A DNA stretch of 64,000 nucleotides from Peptococcaceae bacterium UBA7702 (GCA_002482535.1 DLGE01000016.1:1-64000); one strand, 5' to 3'; positions 29,717 through 38,047 are shown, numbered from the stretch's first letter. Notes: generated by a model not told the origin, from the sequence alone. Numbers and translations are program-made.

Positions 29717-32038
29717 TCATTCTGTGGTATCCTCTGCCCCGGCGGTGGCCGTCTCCGCGGGGACCACCGAAGCATAATAATCATTTTCTAAAATCTTTGC
29801 GGAATAACTGAACATTGAATTGACCTTATCCATCATATTTTGTACGTATTCATCTGCCACGGCCACCCCTTCGTCGGCGGTGAACTCCCCGGTAACGGCA
29901 TTGTACCTTCCCTGATCTGTCAGCCAACTGTGATTGGCAAAAACCACCAGTGGCGATGCGGTGGAGAGGATGTCCCGGCCCATCAGCAAACGGGAATCGT
30001 AATCAACGCCGAAGAGATTGGAGAGGGTGGGCAGAATATCCACGGAGTAACACGGTTTTTCGATGACCACCGGATCTTCCTTGGCCAAAATGCTGTTCCA
30101 GACGATCAGCGTGGAACGGTAGAGTTCAAAATTCTGTTCCACTTCATCGCCGTTCAGCTCGTTGATCTCTTCGGTGGTAAGACCGTAGGGATAGTGATCT
30201 CCGGAAATCACGATCAGCGTATCGTCTAAAACGCCGGCTTCACTCAGCGAGTTGACCAGGTATTCTATCGACTGGTCGAATTCCATCTGACAGGCGATAT
30301 AGGCCTTACAGGAGGTGGAGAGATCCAGAGCCGCTACGTCTTCCTCATGCTTTTTGGCCATGGAGTTGCCGTCGAAATTATACTCCAGGTGACCACTGAC
30401 CGTCATATAATAAATGTGGAACGGCGCGCTACCGCTATAATCCTTGACGGTATTTTCCATCATCTCCACGTCGCTTTCCGGCCACTGGGTGGTGATTTCC
30501 AAACCGTTGCCCTTCCCATAATAATGGTAACCCAGGTTGGGATGGCTTTCATCCCGGTTGTAATAAGTATAGGTATGATCGTGGTAAGCGTTGCAGAGAT
30601 AACCGCGTTTGCTCAATTGATTCCCGAGGCAGAAGGCCATATCATTGCCGGCGCTGGCGGACATGCTCCAAACGCCGGTTTTCGGTAAAAGTCCGGTGCA
30701 GACCGTGTATTCACCGTCGCTGGTGGAAACGCCCCAAATCGGATTATAGTAATTCTCGAAAACAAAGCTCTCGTTGGCCATTTTGTAGAGGGTCGGCGTG
30801 AGCTCCTCATTCAGCGCCCAGCTGGAAAACCCTTCCGCCACGATCCAAATCAGGTTTTTTCCTTCAAAAGCGCCGGTATATGCATTCTGCGCCGTGGGGG
30901 TTACCGTGGCGAAATATTCGTCCATATCTTTTAAGGTAGCGTTGGTTTCCTTTTCAGCCAAAGCCGCGAAATCAATATCGAGGACATTGTCGGCGTAAAC
31001 CGTATCCTCCGTTTCCCTGGCGGCAGCCTCCTGGGCTTCGTAGGCGGCGGCGGTATCCGTATCCGCCATGCCGAAGATCATGTTCTTCATATCCAAACGC
31101 AGGGTGGTCAAAGCGCCGAAATCATTCACGGATAAGGTGGGAATGAAAGTTTTTGTATAGAGGTATTTTTCCGACATCACCTCGTCGTCACCGCGATAGA
31201 CGATGACCGTGCCGAGAACTTGAAAGGCGGCGGTGAGGACCAGCAGCACCGCAAAGACCCAGATGGCGGTGGGTTGCTTAAACCGTAAAAAACGGGAAAT
31301 GACAATCAGCGCGATCACCGGCAAAAGTAGGAGCAGCATGGGCAGGGCGCTCTGGCTGATACCGTGCAAAGCCTCTTGCCAAAACTCCGAAACGTCACTG
31401 GCTCCGGTGAAAGAATAGAGGGTAAAAAAGGTGGCAAAGATCGTATGGTAAACGGTCTGAATCATAAAGTAGACCGTGGTCAGAATCAGCAATACAAAGG
31501 GGACGATTTTGCCTTTGGCCAAGGCGGTAAGAATCGCGAAAACGCAGGCTACAGGAAGGGAGAAAATCGCCATCAGCCATAATCCACGGTTCCATAATGT
31601 GCCATAAACGTAAACTTTCAGCACGCATTCCAAAAAGACGATGGACAAATAGAAGAACAGACCGTAAAGAAAAACGGGATTGATCTCGTATCTCTTTTTG
31701 CCTGCCTTGGGTGAGTCCTCTTCCGCAACGAAGGCGATATCCAAACCGTCTGCTTCCTGCTGCGGCCCTTGCACCAAAAGCGCTTCTTCCGATTCATCTG
31801 ATTCATCTGATTCGTCTGATTCATCTGATCCATCCAATGTTGCCTCCGCTGCTGCGGCAGGCTCATCTTTTCCCGGTTCTTCTGATTCATCCGATTCATC
31901 CGATTCTTCTGATTGATCTAATTGATCAGATGTTGGCTCCGCCTCTGGGGTTGGCCCCGCGGGCTCCATATCGGCGAAGACTTCCGCCGCTTTTTGGGAG
32001 GATATGAATTTCGGTTCGGACCTTTTTTTCAGCTTCAT
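29717..32038 (-). CDS. LtaS-family phosphoglycerol transferase-like membrane protein
   Basis: 773 residues. Residues about 1-130 are an acidic cytoplasmic region with Asp/Glu/Ser repeats (ESDESDESE-type). Four to five membrane spans follow (about 130-300), then an extracellular sulfatase-fold domain. Motifs of the LtaS type are visible: metal-binding Glu in WIVAEGFSSWAL, nucleophile Thr in WGVSTSDGEYTVCTG, His in TVSGHLEY, and SGDHYPYGL. LtaS enzymes transfer glycerol phosphate from phosphatidylglycerol to lipoteichoic acid or a glycolipid; the exact acceptor here is unknown. It is monocistronic, with its own promoter and terminator. The acidic repetitive N-terminus is unusual for the family. 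Confidence 0.82.
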   Translation of the reverse strand: MKLKKRSEPKFISSQKAAEVFADMEPAGPTPEAEPTSDQLDQSEESDESDESEEPGKDEPAAAAEATLDGSDESDESDESDESEEALLVQGPQQEADGLDIAFVAEEDSPKAGKKRYEINPVFLYGLFFYLSIVFLECVLKVYVYGTLWNRGLWLMAIFSLPVACVFAILTALAKGKIVPFVLLILTTVYFMIQTVYHTIFATFFTLYSFTGASDVSEFWQEALHGISQSALPMLLLLLPVIALIVISRFLRFKQPTAIWVFAVLLVLTAAFQVLGTVIVYRGDDEVMSEKYLYTKTFIPTLSVNDFGALTTLRLDMKNMIFGMADTDTAAAYEAQEAAARETEDTVYADNVLDIDFAALAEKETNATLKDMDEYFATVTPTAQNAYTGAFEGKNLIWIVAEGFSSWALNEELTPTLYKMANESFVFENYYNPIWGVSTSDGEYTVCTGLLPKTGVWSMSASAGNDMAFCLGNQLSKRGYLCNAYHDHTYTYYNRDESHPNLGYHYYGKGNGLEITTQWPESDVEMMENTVKDYSGSAPFHIYYMTVSGHLEYNFDGNSMAKKHEEDVAALDLSTSCKAYIACQMEFDQSIEYLVNSLSEAGVLDDTLIVISGDHYPYGLTTEEINELNGDEVEQNFELYRSTLIVWNSILAKEDPVVIEKPCYSVDILPTLSNLFGVDYDSRLLMGRDILSTASPLVVFANHSWLTDQGRYNAVTGEFTADEGVAVADEYVQNMMDKVNSMFSYSAKILENDYYASVVPAETATAGAEDTTE
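31788..31925. repeat. In-frame 9-bp repeats in the LtaS-like gene
   Basis: Two runs of TCTGATTCA-type 9-mers (about 31788-31832 and 31877-31925) encode tandem Ser-Asp-Glu triplets near residues 38-85. Because the unit is a multiple of three, copy-number changes would keep the frame. Confidence 0.7.
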
Positions 32039-32093
32039 GGTTTCTTGCCCCTTAAAAAGATCTGCGCATTCTCTGTTTTTCTTGCATCAGCTT

Positions 32094-32121
32094 ATTATAA
32101 CAGAATCCACTGTCTTTTCAA
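32094..32121 (-). promoter_or_regulatory. Promoter of the LtaS-like gene
   Basis: On the minus strand: TTGAAA (32116-32121), 16-bp spacer, TATAAT (32094-32099). Confidence 0.7.
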
Positions 32122-32172
32122 AGTGTTTTCTTGTTCATTTTGTAATAAATCCTGAGTTTTCCCGAAAACCGT

Positions 32173-32201
32173 TTGACAAGAGGATCGAATAATGTTACGA
32201 T
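32173..32201 (+). promoter_or_regulatory. Promoter of metA
   Basis: TTGACA (32173-32178), 17-bp spacer, TACGAT (32196-32201). The leader to metA is only about 25 nt, so there is no room for a riboswitch. Confidence 0.7.
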
Positions 32202-32233
32202 TTTTCTAATATCTTAACGGGAGTATGATCCAT

Positions 32234-33157
32234 ATGCCTATTAAAATCCCCAATCAGTTACCTGCCACAAAAACGCTGAACAGCGAAAATATATTCGTGA
32301 TGACGGAAACACGCGCCCGAACCCAGGATGTGCGCCCGCTGAAAATCGTCATCCTCAATCTGATGCCCACCAAAATCGTCACCGAAACCCAGCTGGCCCG
32401 GCTCATCGGCAACACGCCGCTCCAGGTGGAAATGGAGCTGATGCAGACCTCCCACCGGCCAAAAAACACATCGGAAGAGCATATGCTGGCTTTCTATAAA
32501 CGCTTTGACGAGTTGAAAAACGAGAATTTTGACGGCATGATCATCACCGGCGCTCCCGTGGAACATCTAGCCTTTGAAGACGTGGAATATTGGGACGAGC
32601 TCACTGAGATCATGGAGTGGAGCAAAACCCATGTTTACAGCACCTTTCATATCTGCTGGGGAGCCCAAGCGGGACTCTACTACCATTACGGCATCAAGAA
32701 ATATCCCCTGCCCCAAAAGCTCTTCGGGATTTTTCCCCACCAGGTCGATTACAAACGGTCCATTCTTTTCCGCGGCTTCGACGACGTGTTCATGGTACCC
32801 CAATCCCGCCACACCACTGTTTTGCGGGAAGACATCGAAGCGGTGCCGGAGCTGAAAATCCTCTCCTCTTCGCCGGAAGCCGGCGTTTACGCGATCATGA
32901 CGAAACAGGGACGGCAGATTTTTGTCACCGGCCATGCGGAATACGACGGCGACACGCTGAAAAAAGAATATTTCAGGGACAAAGAAGCGGGATTGCCCAT
33001 TGATTTACCCAAGAATTATTTCCCCGGCGACGACGATACGAAAACCCCCACCGTCACTTGGCGCAGCGCCGCCAACCTGCTTTTTTCCAACTGGCTCAAC
33101 TATTTTGTCTACCAGACGACGCCTTACGACATCAAGACCATCCACCCGATCAAATAG
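32234..33157 (+). CDS. metA: Homoserine O-acetyltransferase (MetA family)
   Basis: 307 residues, start at ATG 32234 (MPIKIPNQLPA, ten bases after GGGAG); the in-frame ATG at 32225 is too close to the RBS. It has the MetA catalytic Cys in HICWGAQAG and the His/Glu in VTGHAEYDGDTL. At the position that sets acyl-donor choice (Gly in the E. coli TGAPLG motif) this protein has Glu (TGAPVE). In characterised members Glu goes with acetyl-CoA rather than succinyl-CoA. That fits the neighbouring sulfhydrylase, which would use O-acetylhomoserine. Own promoter and terminator. Confidence 0.93.
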   Translation: MPIKIPNQLPATKTLNSENIFVMTETRARTQDVRPLKIVILNLMPTKIVTETQLARLIGNTPLQVEMELMQTSHRPKNTSEEHMLAFYKRFDELKNENFDGMIITGAPVEHLAFEDVEYWDELTEIMEWSKTHVYSTFHICWGAQAGLYYHYGIKKYPLPQKLFGIFPHQVDYKRSILFRGFDDVFMVPQSRHTTVLREDIEAVPELKILSSSPEAGVYAIMTKQGRQIFVTGHAEYDGDTLKKEYFRDKEAGLPIDLPKNYFPGDDDTKTPTVTWRSAANLLFSNWLNYFVYQTTPYDIKTIHPIK

Positions 33158-33169
33158 CGGTACCATTTA

Positions 33170-33204
33170 AGGGCTGATTTTTAGAATAGAAATCAGCCCT
33201 TTTT
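33170..33204 (+). terminator. Terminator after metA
   Basis: Perfect 11-bp stem AGGGCTGATTT / AAATCAGCCCT, 9-nt loop, then TTTT. Confidence 0.88.
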
Positions 33205-33238
33205 GCATATATACCGCCGAAATGGCAGCGAAACTTTA

Positions 33239-33267
33239 TTGAAAAGGCAACATATCCGTAGTATAAT
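33239..33267 (+). promoter_or_regulatory. Promoter of the rrf2-metY unit
   Basis: TTGAAA (33239-33244), 17-bp spacer, TATAAT (33262-33267), 35 bp ahead of the Rrf2 start. Confidence 0.78.
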
Positions 33268-33301
33268 AGTGTGAAAAACAGGGATCGGAGGGAAGAATGC
33301 C

Positions 33302-33745
33302 ATGAAGATCTCCACAAAAGGGCGGTACGCCCTGCGCACCATGGTCGATTTGGCCAAACAGGAAAATAACGCGCCCATCTCCTTGAAAGAGATCGCTTTG
33401 CGCCAGGATATTTCCGTGAAATACCTTGAAAGTATCGTTGCTGTTTTACATAAAGCTGGATTTGTCGCCAGCACCAGAGGAAAATGCGGCGGTTACGCCC
33501 TGACAAAAGATCCCGCCGACTATACCGTGGGCGCGATTTTGAAACTGACGGAAAAGACATTGGCGCCGGTGACTTGCCTTGAGGAGGAAGAAGGCGCCTG
33601 TAAGCGGGCGGATCAATGTAGTACGCTGCCCCTTTGGCAGGAACTGGACATCCTCATTGACCGCTATCTCGAAAGCGTTACCCTGGCCGATCTAATTGCA
33701 CAGACCGTCGGCAGAAACAAAGAGGTTCATTGTAATGGATTATAA
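33302..33745 (+). CDS. Rrf2-family transcriptional regulator with three cysteines
   Basis: 147 residues. The winged-helix N-terminus (MKISTKGRYALRTMVDLA.., ISVKYLESIVAVLHKAGFV, RGKCGGYAL) is typical of Rrf2 proteins such as IscR, NsrR and CymR. Cysteines C92, C100 and C106 match the region that binds an Fe-S cluster in IscR/NsrR, although the first spacing is larger than the IscR CX5CX5C. RBS GGAGGG is upstream. The gene overlaps metY by 11 bp, so it probably controls sulfur assimilation (a CymR-like role) or senses Fe-S/redox state. The specific effector is not deducible. Confidence 0.88.
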   Translation: MKISTKGRYALRTMVDLAKQENNAPISLKEIALRQDISVKYLESIVAVLHKAGFVASTRGKCGGYALTKDPADYTVGAILKLTEKTLAPVTCLEEEEGACKRADQCSTLPLWQELDILIDRYLESVTLADLIAQTVGRNKEVHCNGL

Positions 33746-35024
33746 GCATTGTAAATTTGAAACGAAACAGCTCCATGTGGGCCAAGAAACGGCAGACCCC
33801 GCCACCGACGCGAGAGCGGTGCCCCTCTATCTGACCACCTCCTACGTGTTCAAAGATTCTGAGCAGGCGGCAAACCGCTTTGCCCTGACAGAGCCGGGAA
33901 ACATCTACACCCGCTTGCAAAACCCCACCACCGCCGTGTTTGAGATGCGGATGGCCGCCCTGGAAGGGGGCAGCGCCGCCTTGGCAACGGCCTCCGGGGC
34001 CGCCGCCATCGACTACGCGATCCGCAACATTGCCCAAAGCGGAGATCATATCGTTTCCGCCGCGGCCATTTACGGCGGCACCTATAATTATTTCGCCCAT
34101 ACACTGCCGGAAAGCGGCATTGAAACCAGCTTTGTCGACGGCAGCGATCCGGAGAACTTCCGTAAAGCGCTGCGGCCCCGCACCAAAGCCCTCTATATGG
34201 AGTCCATGGGCAACCCCAACTGTGATATCAGCGACATGGAGGCCATCACGGAAATCGCCCACGCCAACGGCCTTCCCCTCATCGTCGATAACACCTTTGC
34301 CACGCCGTACCTGCTGCGCCCCATGGAACACGGGGCGGACATCGTGGTTCATTCCGCCACCAAGTTCATCGGCGGTCACGGTACCGTGATGGGAGGCGTG
34401 ATTGTGGAAAGCGGCGGCTTTGACTGGCAGCAAGGGGGCAAATTCCCCGGCCTGACCGAACCCAACCCCAGCTATCACGGGGTGATCTTCACCGAAGCCG
34501 CAAAAGACGCCGCCTTCGTTACGAAAATCCGATGCACCCTCATGCGGGATTTGGGGGCCACGATTTCCCCCTTCCATTCTTTCCTGCTTTTGCAGGGCTT
34601 GGAAACCCTTTCCCTGCGGGTGGAACGCCACGTGGAAAACGCCTTAAAAGTCGTGGCTTACCTGAAAGACCATCCCCAGGTGGAGAAAGTGCATCATCCC
34701 TCCCTTGCCCAAGGCAGGGAAAGGGAACTTTATGACAAATACTATCCCAAGGGCGCCGGCTCCATCTTCACCTTTGAGATTAAGGGTGGTGAGGAAAAGG
34801 CAAAGGCCTTCAGCGAAGCCTTGACCCTCTTCTCCCTTTTGGCCAATGTGGCCGACGTGAAATCCCTGGTAATCCACCCGGCTTCCACCACCCACTCACA
34901 ACTCAATGAAGAGGAACTGTTCTCCTGCGGGATCTCCCCCGCCACAATCCGTCTTTCCATCGGCACGGAACATATCGACGACATCCTCGCCGACCTGGAA
35001 CAGGCCTTTGAAAAAGTCAAATAA
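33735..35024 (+). CDS. metY: O-acetylhomoserine aminocarboxypropyltransferase (sulfhydrylase)
   Basis: 429 residues of the Cys/Met-metabolism PLP family. The PLP lysine is in SATKFIGGHGTVMGG, with YTRLQNPT near the N-terminus and a C-terminal HPASTTHSQL. Length and the motif set fit O-acetylhomoserine sulfhydrylase, which makes homocysteine from O-acetylhomoserine and sulfide; methionine gamma-lyase is the alternative. The start is ATG 33735 (MDYKHCKFETKQLHVGQE), overlapping the regulator gene. An acetyl-type MetA immediately upstream favours the biosynthetic role. Confidence 0.88.
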   Translation: MDYKHCKFETKQLHVGQETADPATDARAVPLYLTTSYVFKDSEQAANRFALTEPGNIYTRLQNPTTAVFEMRMAALEGGSAALATASGAAAIDYAIRNIAQSGDHIVSAAAIYGGTYNYFAHTLPESGIETSFVDGSDPENFRKALRPRTKALYMESMGNPNCDISDMEAITEIAHANGLPLIVDNTFATPYLLRPMEHGADIVVHSATKFIGGHGTVMGGVIVESGGFDWQQGGKFPGLTEPNPSYHGVIFTEAAKDAAFVTKIRCTLMRDLGATISPFHSFLLLQGLETLSLRVERHVENALKVVAYLKDHPQVEKVHHPSLAQGRERELYDKYYPKGAGSIFTFEIKGGEEKAKAFSEALTLFSLLANVADVKSLVIHPASTTHSQLNEEELFSCGISPATIRLSIGTEHIDDILADLEQAFEKVK

Positions 35025-35058
35025 GCAGCCACGGTTTTGCCGAAAACAGGCAGCCAAA

Positions 35059-35101
35059 AGCGCCCCGAAAACCAAGTCAAGGTTTTGGGGCGCTCTTTTT
35101 T
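35059..35101 (+). terminator. Terminator after metY
   Basis: Arms AGCGCCCC(G)AAAACC / GGTTTTGGGGCGCT with one bulge and a 7-nt loop, then CTTTTTT. Confidence 0.9.
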
Positions 35102-35186
35102 ATTCCTTATTCGGTTATTCCATCATGGATTCCTTTTTTGGCTACTGCTCTTTGCGTTTTCTTCGTCAAGTCAGCGATAGCGGCTC

Positions 35187-35831
35187 TTACCCGGTTTCCT
35201 CTCTTGGAGCTTCCATGGAATAGGGCAGTAGTTTTTCATAGGCGGCCATTGCTTTATCGTGAAGGTTTTCCTCAACATAGAAATAACTGTTGGTAAACGA
35301 GTGTGTATCCCTATGATAGCGGTTCATAAAAATATAAGAGTGATCATAATAACAACGAATATCAAAGTTTCCGGCCACATTCCAAAAAAATATTTCTGTA
35401 TTATATTCGTTGTTGGCCTTATCATAATATTCCTCTTCGGAACATTCCCTGAGGGATAGCCCTTGAAAAACATCGGCGAACTTCACCGTGATCTCAGGAT
35501 CATCACATTTATAGGAAAACTCCATCTGATCACCAGTATTATAAAAATAGAGGCGGGCGGGGGCCGTCAAAAGATCGCGAACGCTCTGATAGAAATTATC
35601 CGCCGTCACGTCAAAGTCAGGATCCTGAAGATAGGCGGCGTCACTATTGAAAATCGCCTCCCAAGTGGCTTCCCAATGCTCATAGGTCACCGGTTCCTCA
35701 AGGGAGTTACCATATGGGGTCTCGGATACAGATATTTCGGATTTATGATAAAAAACCAGATAAATCACGAAACCCACTGCGGCAATGGCCAGGAGAACCA
35801 TTGACGTTCCAATCACTACGCGCTTTTTCAT
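35187..35831 (-). CDS. Membrane-anchored protein of unknown function, downstream copy of a tandem pair
   Basis: 214 residues: one N-terminal membrane span (about residues 5-27, RVVIGTSMVLLAIAAVGFVIYLVFYH), then a soluble, probably extracytoplasmic domain rich in Tyr, Asp and Glu. No lipobox. I do not recognise the family. It is highly similar to the upstream neighbour (35865-36545), with long identical stretches such as AAYLQDPDFDVTADNFYQSV and ADVFQGLSLRECSEEEYYDK, so the pair arose by recent duplication. RBS GGAGGAG is also shared. It probably shares the promoter at 36623-36651. Confidence 0.75.
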   Translation of the reverse strand: MKKRVVIGTSMVLLAIAAVGFVIYLVFYHKSEISVSETPYGNSLEEPVTYEHWEATWEAIFNSDAAYLQDPDFDVTADNFYQSVRDLLTAPARLYFYNTGDQMEFSYKCDDPEITVKFADVFQGLSLRECSEEEYYDKANNEYNTEIFFWNVAGNFDIRCYYDHSYIFMNRYHRDTHSFTNSYFYVEENLHDKAMAAYEKLLPYSMEAPREETG

Positions 35832-35864
35832 GGTTTCTCCTCCTCTCCACCCAATTGACCGCTT

Positions 35865-36545
35865 TTATTCGGTTTCCCTTGCCGGTGCTTCCATGGAATA
35901 GGGCAGTAGTTTTTCATAGGCGGCCATCGCTTTATCGTGAAGGTTTTCCTCAACATAGAAATAATCGTCGGTAACTGAATCAGTCTTCTTATGATAGCGA
36001 TGCATCCCAATAAAGGAGTAATCTTGATAACAGCGAATCATAAGGTTTCCGGCCACATTCCAAAAAGATATTTCCGTATTATATTCGTTGTTGGCCTTAT
36101 CATAATATTCCTCTTCGGAACATTCCCTGAGGGATAGCCCTTGAAAAACATCGGCGAACTTCACCGTGATCTCAGGATCATCACATTTATAGGAACCTTC
36201 TATTTGATCATCGGTACTATAAAAATAGAGTCGGGCAGGGAGTCCCAGAAGATCATGAACGCTCTGATAGAAATTATCCGCCGTCACGTCAAAGTCAGGA
36301 TCCTGAAGATAGGCGGCGTCACTGCTTAAGATCGCCTCCCAAGTGGCGTTCCAATACTCATAGGTCACCGGTTCCGCGAGGGATTGCCCGTATGGGGTCA
36401 GTGCCGTCACGTTTACTTCCTCTTCGTCTTCGTATTCCCACGTATTATTGTTTCCTTCATGATAAAAAACCAGATAAATCACGAAACCCACAATGGCAAT
36501 GGCCAGAAGAACCATTGACGTTCCGATCACCACACGCTTTTCCAT
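35865..36545 (-). CDS. Membrane-anchored protein of unknown function, upstream copy of a tandem pair
   Basis: 226 residues from ATG 36545 (MEKRVVIGTS, GGAGGAG upstream; a longer frame to 36572 would swallow the RBS). Same architecture as the downstream copy: one N-terminal span, then an acidic linker (NNNTWEYEDEEEVNV) that is longer here, then the shared domain. Differences cluster in the linker and in the aromatic-rich C-terminal third, suggesting divergence after duplication. It lies 78 bp downstream of a promoter that carries an inverted repeat over its -10. No function assigned. Confidence 0.75.
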   Translation of the reverse strand: MEKRVVIGTSMVLLAIAIVGFVIYLVFYHEGNNNTWEYEDEEEVNVTALTPYGQSLAEPVTYEYWNATWEAILSSDAAYLQDPDFDVTADNFYQSVHDLLGLPARLYFYSTDDQIEGSYKCDDPEITVKFADVFQGLSLRECSEEEYYDKANNEYNTEISFWNVAGNLMIRCYQDYSFIGMHRYHKKTDSVTDDYFYVEENLHDKAMAAYEKLLPYSMEAPARETE

Positions 36546-36611
36546 GGCTTCTCCTCCTCTCCACCGCCGCACCCGGCATTGACCGCAATCAGGATTTTTC
36601 TATGAAACGTT

Positions 36612-36651
36612 TGTATATTTACAATATACACTGATCTTATCCCGGTGTCAA
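36612..36651 (-). promoter_or_regulatory. Promoter with operator-like palindrome for the duplicated pair
   Basis: On the minus strand: TTGACA (36646-36651), 17-bp spacer, TATATT (36623-36628). A perfect inverted repeat TGTATATT-N3-AATATACA (36612-36630) covers the -10, as expected for a repressor site. The -35 is only 7 bp from the end of the small gene at 36658-36822. Confidence 0.7.
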
Positions 36652-36657
36652 TACAAT

Positions 36658-36822
36658 TTACTCCTCCGCCCATAGATACATTTCTTCGGCTTTTTCCAAT
36701 CCTTCTTTTAACATTTTTATTGCGTTTTCCATCTCCTGTGAAATAACTCTTGATCTCTCAATTTCATCAATGGCGTTTGACATTGTTCCGGCAAGCAGGG
36801 CATAGGCTTTCTTGTAATCCAT
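36658..36822 (-). CDS. Small helical protein of unknown function
   Basis: 54 residues from ATG 36822 with GGAGG upstream (MDYKKAYALLAGTMSNAIDE..); the longer frame to 36912 has no RBS. It is predicted to be almost entirely helical, with a likely coiled coil in the second half (EMENAIKMLKEGLEKAEEM). It is divergently arranged with the HTH gene at 36940, a common regulator/small-protein layout, but no function can be given. Confidence 0.65.
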   Translation of the reverse strand: MDYKKAYALLAGTMSNAIDEIERSRVISQEMENAIKMLKEGLEKAEEMYLWAEE

Positions 36823-36939
36823 ATGCTTTTCCTCCAAATCATACTTTGATATGGGGATTATATTCCCCTTAATGATGTTGATTATAAACCCCATAATAGA
36901 AATATGCAACAACCAAATTTTTATTGTGGGGTAAATGAT

Positions 36940-37146
36940 ATGATTTTATTTGATAAGCTATGGGAAACCATGCGGGAAAAAGGCATTTCAACCTATACGC
37001 TCCGTGAGAAACACAACATAGATACCCGCACAATTCGACGGCTGAAAGCGAACGAAAATATCACAACTGATACGCTGAATACCCTTTGCGAAATTTTAGA
37101 TTGCAAATTAGAAGATATCGCGGAATATGTGAAAGATGAAGCCTAA
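36940..37146 (+). CDS. Small Cro/CI-type helix-turn-helix protein, paralogue of 23952-24170
   Basis: 68 residues from ATG 36940 (MILFDKLWETMREKGISTYTL), with GGGG eight bases upstream. A single HTH_26-like domain (STYTLREKHNIDTRTIRRLKANENITTDTLNTLCEILDCKLEDI) occupies the whole protein. The 117-bp divergent region to the neighbouring small gene contains short GGGGA/TCCCC repeats that could be its operator. Followed by a strong terminator. Confidence 0.82.
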   Translation: MILFDKLWETMREKGISTYTLREKHNIDTRTIRRLKANENITTDTLNTLCEILDCKLEDIAEYVKDEA

Positions 37147-37151
37147 ATCTA

Positions 37152-37193
37152 AACCCCCGGGAAAGAGCTTGCCGCTCCTTCCCGGGGGTTTTT
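37152..37193. terminator. Strong hairpin terminator between convergent genes
   Basis: Arms AACCCCCGGGAA / TTCCCGGGGGTT with an inner GAGC/GCTC pair, then TTTT on the plus strand and A-rich sequence on the other side. It serves the HTH gene and possibly the amidohydrolase on the opposite strand. Confidence 0.9.
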
Positions 37194-37217
37194 GTAAAAG
37201 TATATACTGTTTGATGT

Positions 37218-38015
37218 TCAGTGCCTCGGCAGGCCGAAGAAATCTTCAAAATTGGTATGGAAGATTTTTTCCTCCTCGGCTTTGGTCAAACCCAAAGCGT
37301 GAAAACGGGCCAGTTCCGCCACGGGTTCCCACATGGGGAAATCGGTACCGAAAAAGTAGCGTTCCACGCCGTAGCGGTCGATGAGCTTTAAAGCGTCGTC
37401 TTTGGGTAAAATCGCCAGAGAGCTGGAAGTATCAAAGCGCAGGTTTTCACTGAGGGGCAGCTCCTTTGCCACTTCATGCCAGGCCTGATAACCGCCGAAG
37501 TGGGCGGCAATGACCTTGAGCTCCGGCACTTGGCGCATCACATGAGCCAGTCGGGCCGGGGTGGTGTGCTCATAGCGGTTGTCCCCCATATGGAAGAGCA
37601 GGGGCAAGCCTTTTTTGGCAATGGCCCGGTACATGGGGATCGCCGCCGGTTCGTCGATATCGACGCCCTGGAAATCGTGGTGAATTTTAACACCGTGAAG
37701 CCCCAAGGCAATGGCGCGGTCCAATTCTTCCTCGATATCCGGGAGTTCATGGTGCATGGTGGCCAAACCGAAGAATTCAGGATGGAGGCTGCACTGGGCA
37801 GCGATAAAATCATTGATGGTGTAAGTTTGCTCCGGCGTCGTCGCCGAAGAGCAGACCAGAAAGCCCTTAACGCCGATTTTGGCGCCGCTCTCAAGAAGCG
37901 TTTCCGGGGAGCCCGGGGCGTACATCGGCAGCTCGTAAAAATCGCCGATGGCGTCGGTGGCTTTGCCGGCGATTTTGCCGGGAAAGATATGGGTATGTGC
38001 GTCGATGATATACAT
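37218..38015 (-). CDS. Amidohydrolase-family (TIM-barrel) metal-dependent hydrolase or decarboxylase
   Basis: 265 residues from ATG 38015 (MYIIDAHTHIFPG; GAAGGA upstream). The HxH metal motif DAHTHIF near the N-terminus, the mid-barrel GVKIHHDFQG and LLFHMGD, then AAHFGGYQ and GTDFPM match the amidohydrolase-2 (ACMSD-like) family. Substrate unknown. It is the last gene of the ferredoxin-oxidoreductase cluster, 32 bp after the gamma subunit, so it may act on a related carboxylate or aromatic compound. That link is inference only. Confidence 0.8.
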   Translation of the reverse strand: MYIIDAHTHIFPGKIAGKATDAIGDFYELPMYAPGSPETLLESGAKIGVKGFLVCSSATTPEQTYTINDFIAAQCSLHPEFFGLATMHHELPDIEEELDRAIALGLHGVKIHHDFQGVDIDEPAAIPMYRAIAKKGLPLLFHMGDNRYEHTTPARLAHVMRQVPELKVIAAHFGGYQAWHEVAKELPLSENLRFDTSSSLAILPKDDALKLIDRYGVERYFFGTDFPMWEPVAELARFHALGLTKAEEEKIFHTNFEDFFGLPRH

Positions 38016-38047
38016 GGTGTCCTTCAAATGCCTTCTTTCAACGCGTC

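Noticed and set aside
32202..32233. SAM riboswitch ahead of metA
   Set aside because: The leader after the predicted promoter is about 30 nt, too short for any SAM aptamer.
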